A stretch of DNA of 24,087 nucleotides, taken from an uncultured Vampirovibrio sp. (lineage in GTDB: Bacteria; Cyanobacteriota; Vampirovibrionia; Gastranaerophilales; Gastranaerophilaceae). The position numbers were made by a program, and so were the translations under genes. Of this stretch, positions 23,661 through 24,087 are shown piece after piece. Under the pieces are notes generated by a model, which worked only from the letters and a program-made list of their open reading frames with translations, made no database searches and had not been told where the DNA came from. The DNA lies in contig CAJTNR010000029.1 of the NCBI GenBank assembly GCA_910577635.1, positions 1 to 24,087 of the forward strand, read 5' to 3'. Position 1 is the stretch's first letter. Every line of letters starts with the position of its first letter.

Positions 23661-23689
23661 ATTATAGTATAAAAACCAAAAACCTACAA
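23661..23689 (-). promoter_or_regulatory. dnaN operon promoter
   Basis: On the minus strand, TTGTAG (23689-23684), 17 bases, TATAAT (23666-23661). The leader would be about 25 bases with GGAG close to the GTG start. No other good pair was seen nearer the gene. Confidence 0.7.
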
Positions 23690-23713
23690 ATATATCCTAA
23701 ACCGCTTTTTAAC

Positions 23714-23770
23714 ATTTTTTTATATTATATATTTAAATATTTAAATATAAATTTCATAATATATAATAAA
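23714..23770. other. AT-rich tract, candidate DNA-unwinding element of oriC
   Basis: 57 bases with a single C (23755) and no G. It includes a tandem pair of ATTTAAAT (23731-23746). It lies between dnaN and the DnaA-box cluster, as a duplex-unwinding element would. Composition alone is suggestive, not proof. Confidence 0.5.
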
Positions 23771-23781
23771 GAAGAAATATT

Positions 23782-23866
23782 TGTGTAAAACTATCCTAAA
23801 CTATTGTTATCACTGCTTTTTTAGGTGTGGATAAGTTGTGCATAGTTATAAACAAGCTGTGAATTA
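23782..23866 (-). other. DnaA-box cluster, candidate chromosomal origin (oriC)
   Basis: Four boxes in one orientation, read on the minus strand against TTATnCACA: TTTTACACA (23790-23782, one mismatch), TTATCCACA (23834-23826, exact), CTATGCACA (23845-23837, one mismatch) and TAATTCACA (23866-23858, one mismatch). The cluster is beside an AT-rich tract and 150-235 bases upstream of dnaN. Cyanobacterial relatives are known to have origins next to dnaN, which fits. Function is inferred. Confidence 0.65.
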
Positions 23867-24087
23867 TATATTATTTGTGTTAATAACTATTCCTCTTCCC
23901 CTTGATGTTTATCACAAAAACAATGTAGCAGAATAGAATAGCTATGAATTTTCATTGCAATGTTATAGTTTTTATTGAATCTTTCCTCATTTATTTTTAT
24001 ATCCACAATTCTCTCCGTTTTGCTCGGCTTCTTTTGTCATGTTGCAGGCTTTCTTTCTGGGTCCCTTTGCTCTTTTTATCGTATTGT
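23867..24087. other. Gene-poor window end with one further DnaA-box-like site
   Basis: No gene is supported here. ATATCCACA (23999-24007, plus strand) is one mismatch from a DnaA box. On the minus strand a frame open at the window edge ends at 23987, and two tiny frames chained by ATGA overlaps follow (23990-23952, 12 codons; 23955-23887, 22 codons). The last ~80 bases are visibly richer in G and C than the rest. They could be the edge of a repeat or of another gene cut by the window. Confidence 0.35.

Noticed and set aside
23876..23884. TGTGTTAAT as a further DnaA box
   Set aside because: Three mismatches from the consensus, too many in such AT-rich DNA.
1..24087. CRISPR arrays, tRNA or rRNA genes, insertion sequences, defence islands
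   Set aside because: No regularly spaced repeats, no tRNA arm patterns noticed in the gaps, no transposase or nuclease genes; almost all the DNA is accounted for by core genes.

Overview
The window is AT-rich bacterial chromosome (about 30% G+C by eye). It reads as mostly core genome from a diderm bacterium: a Skp/OmpH-like periplasmic chaperone sits alongside SigA, a membrane-anchored YvcK, a prepilin whose processing site is A|FTLVE, and a PilM-PilN-type fusion. From memory of such gene sets I infer an uncultured gut-type Vampirovibrionia/Gastranaerophilales ('Melainabacteria') lineage. No rRNA or marker search was possible, so that assignment is inference.

Layout. (1) 58-793: two divergent small helix-turn-helix genes around an intergenic region with a good promoter and a 9-bp inverted repeat. 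(2) 838-6336, + strand: a tightly overlapping envelope cluster (processive family 2 glycosyltransferase, murC, murB, ddl, ftsQ-like). It covers the ligation step that starts the stem peptide, UDP-MurNAc formation, D-Ala-D-Ala synthesis and a divisome protein. (3) 8390-6333, - strand: two overlapping WYL-domain regulators and a small three-helix membrane protein, divergent from an orphan 87-aa protein (8514-8777), with a perfect 7-bp inverted repeat between them. (4) 10585-8774, - strand: rlmB then the principal sigma factor. (5) 10692-13010, + strand: a GspL/PilMN-like fusion and a PilO/GspM-like partner, closed by a strong terminator. (6) 13139-16792, + strand: pxpA-like, yvcK, panB, panC, a metabolic operon coupled by overlaps. 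It runs convergently into a type IV prepilin-like gene (17392-16778). (7) 17614-19230, + strand: acpP with a near-consensus promoter and its own terminator, then fabF. (8) 23631-19227, - strand: dnaN, thrB, skp-like, mnmG as one compact operon. (9) 23632-24087: gene-free DNA with an AT-rich tract followed by a cluster of DnaA-box-like sequences next to dnaN, the best candidate for the chromosomal origin. The last ~80 bases have visibly higher G+C and resemble no feature I can name.

The genome is compact. Operon genes overlap by 1-29 bases, several use TTG or GTG starts justified by good Shine-Dalgarno sequences, and three of four convergent gene pairs end on the same palindromic tetranucleotide (CTAG or TTAA), so both stop codons share bases. 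I found no tRNA, rRNA, CRISPR array or complete insertion sequence. The most notable items are the origin candidate, the tandem WYL pair with its operator-like repeat and membrane partner, the XRE-type regulator with its own operator-like repeat at the head of the cell-wall cluster, and the fused pilus assembly protein.
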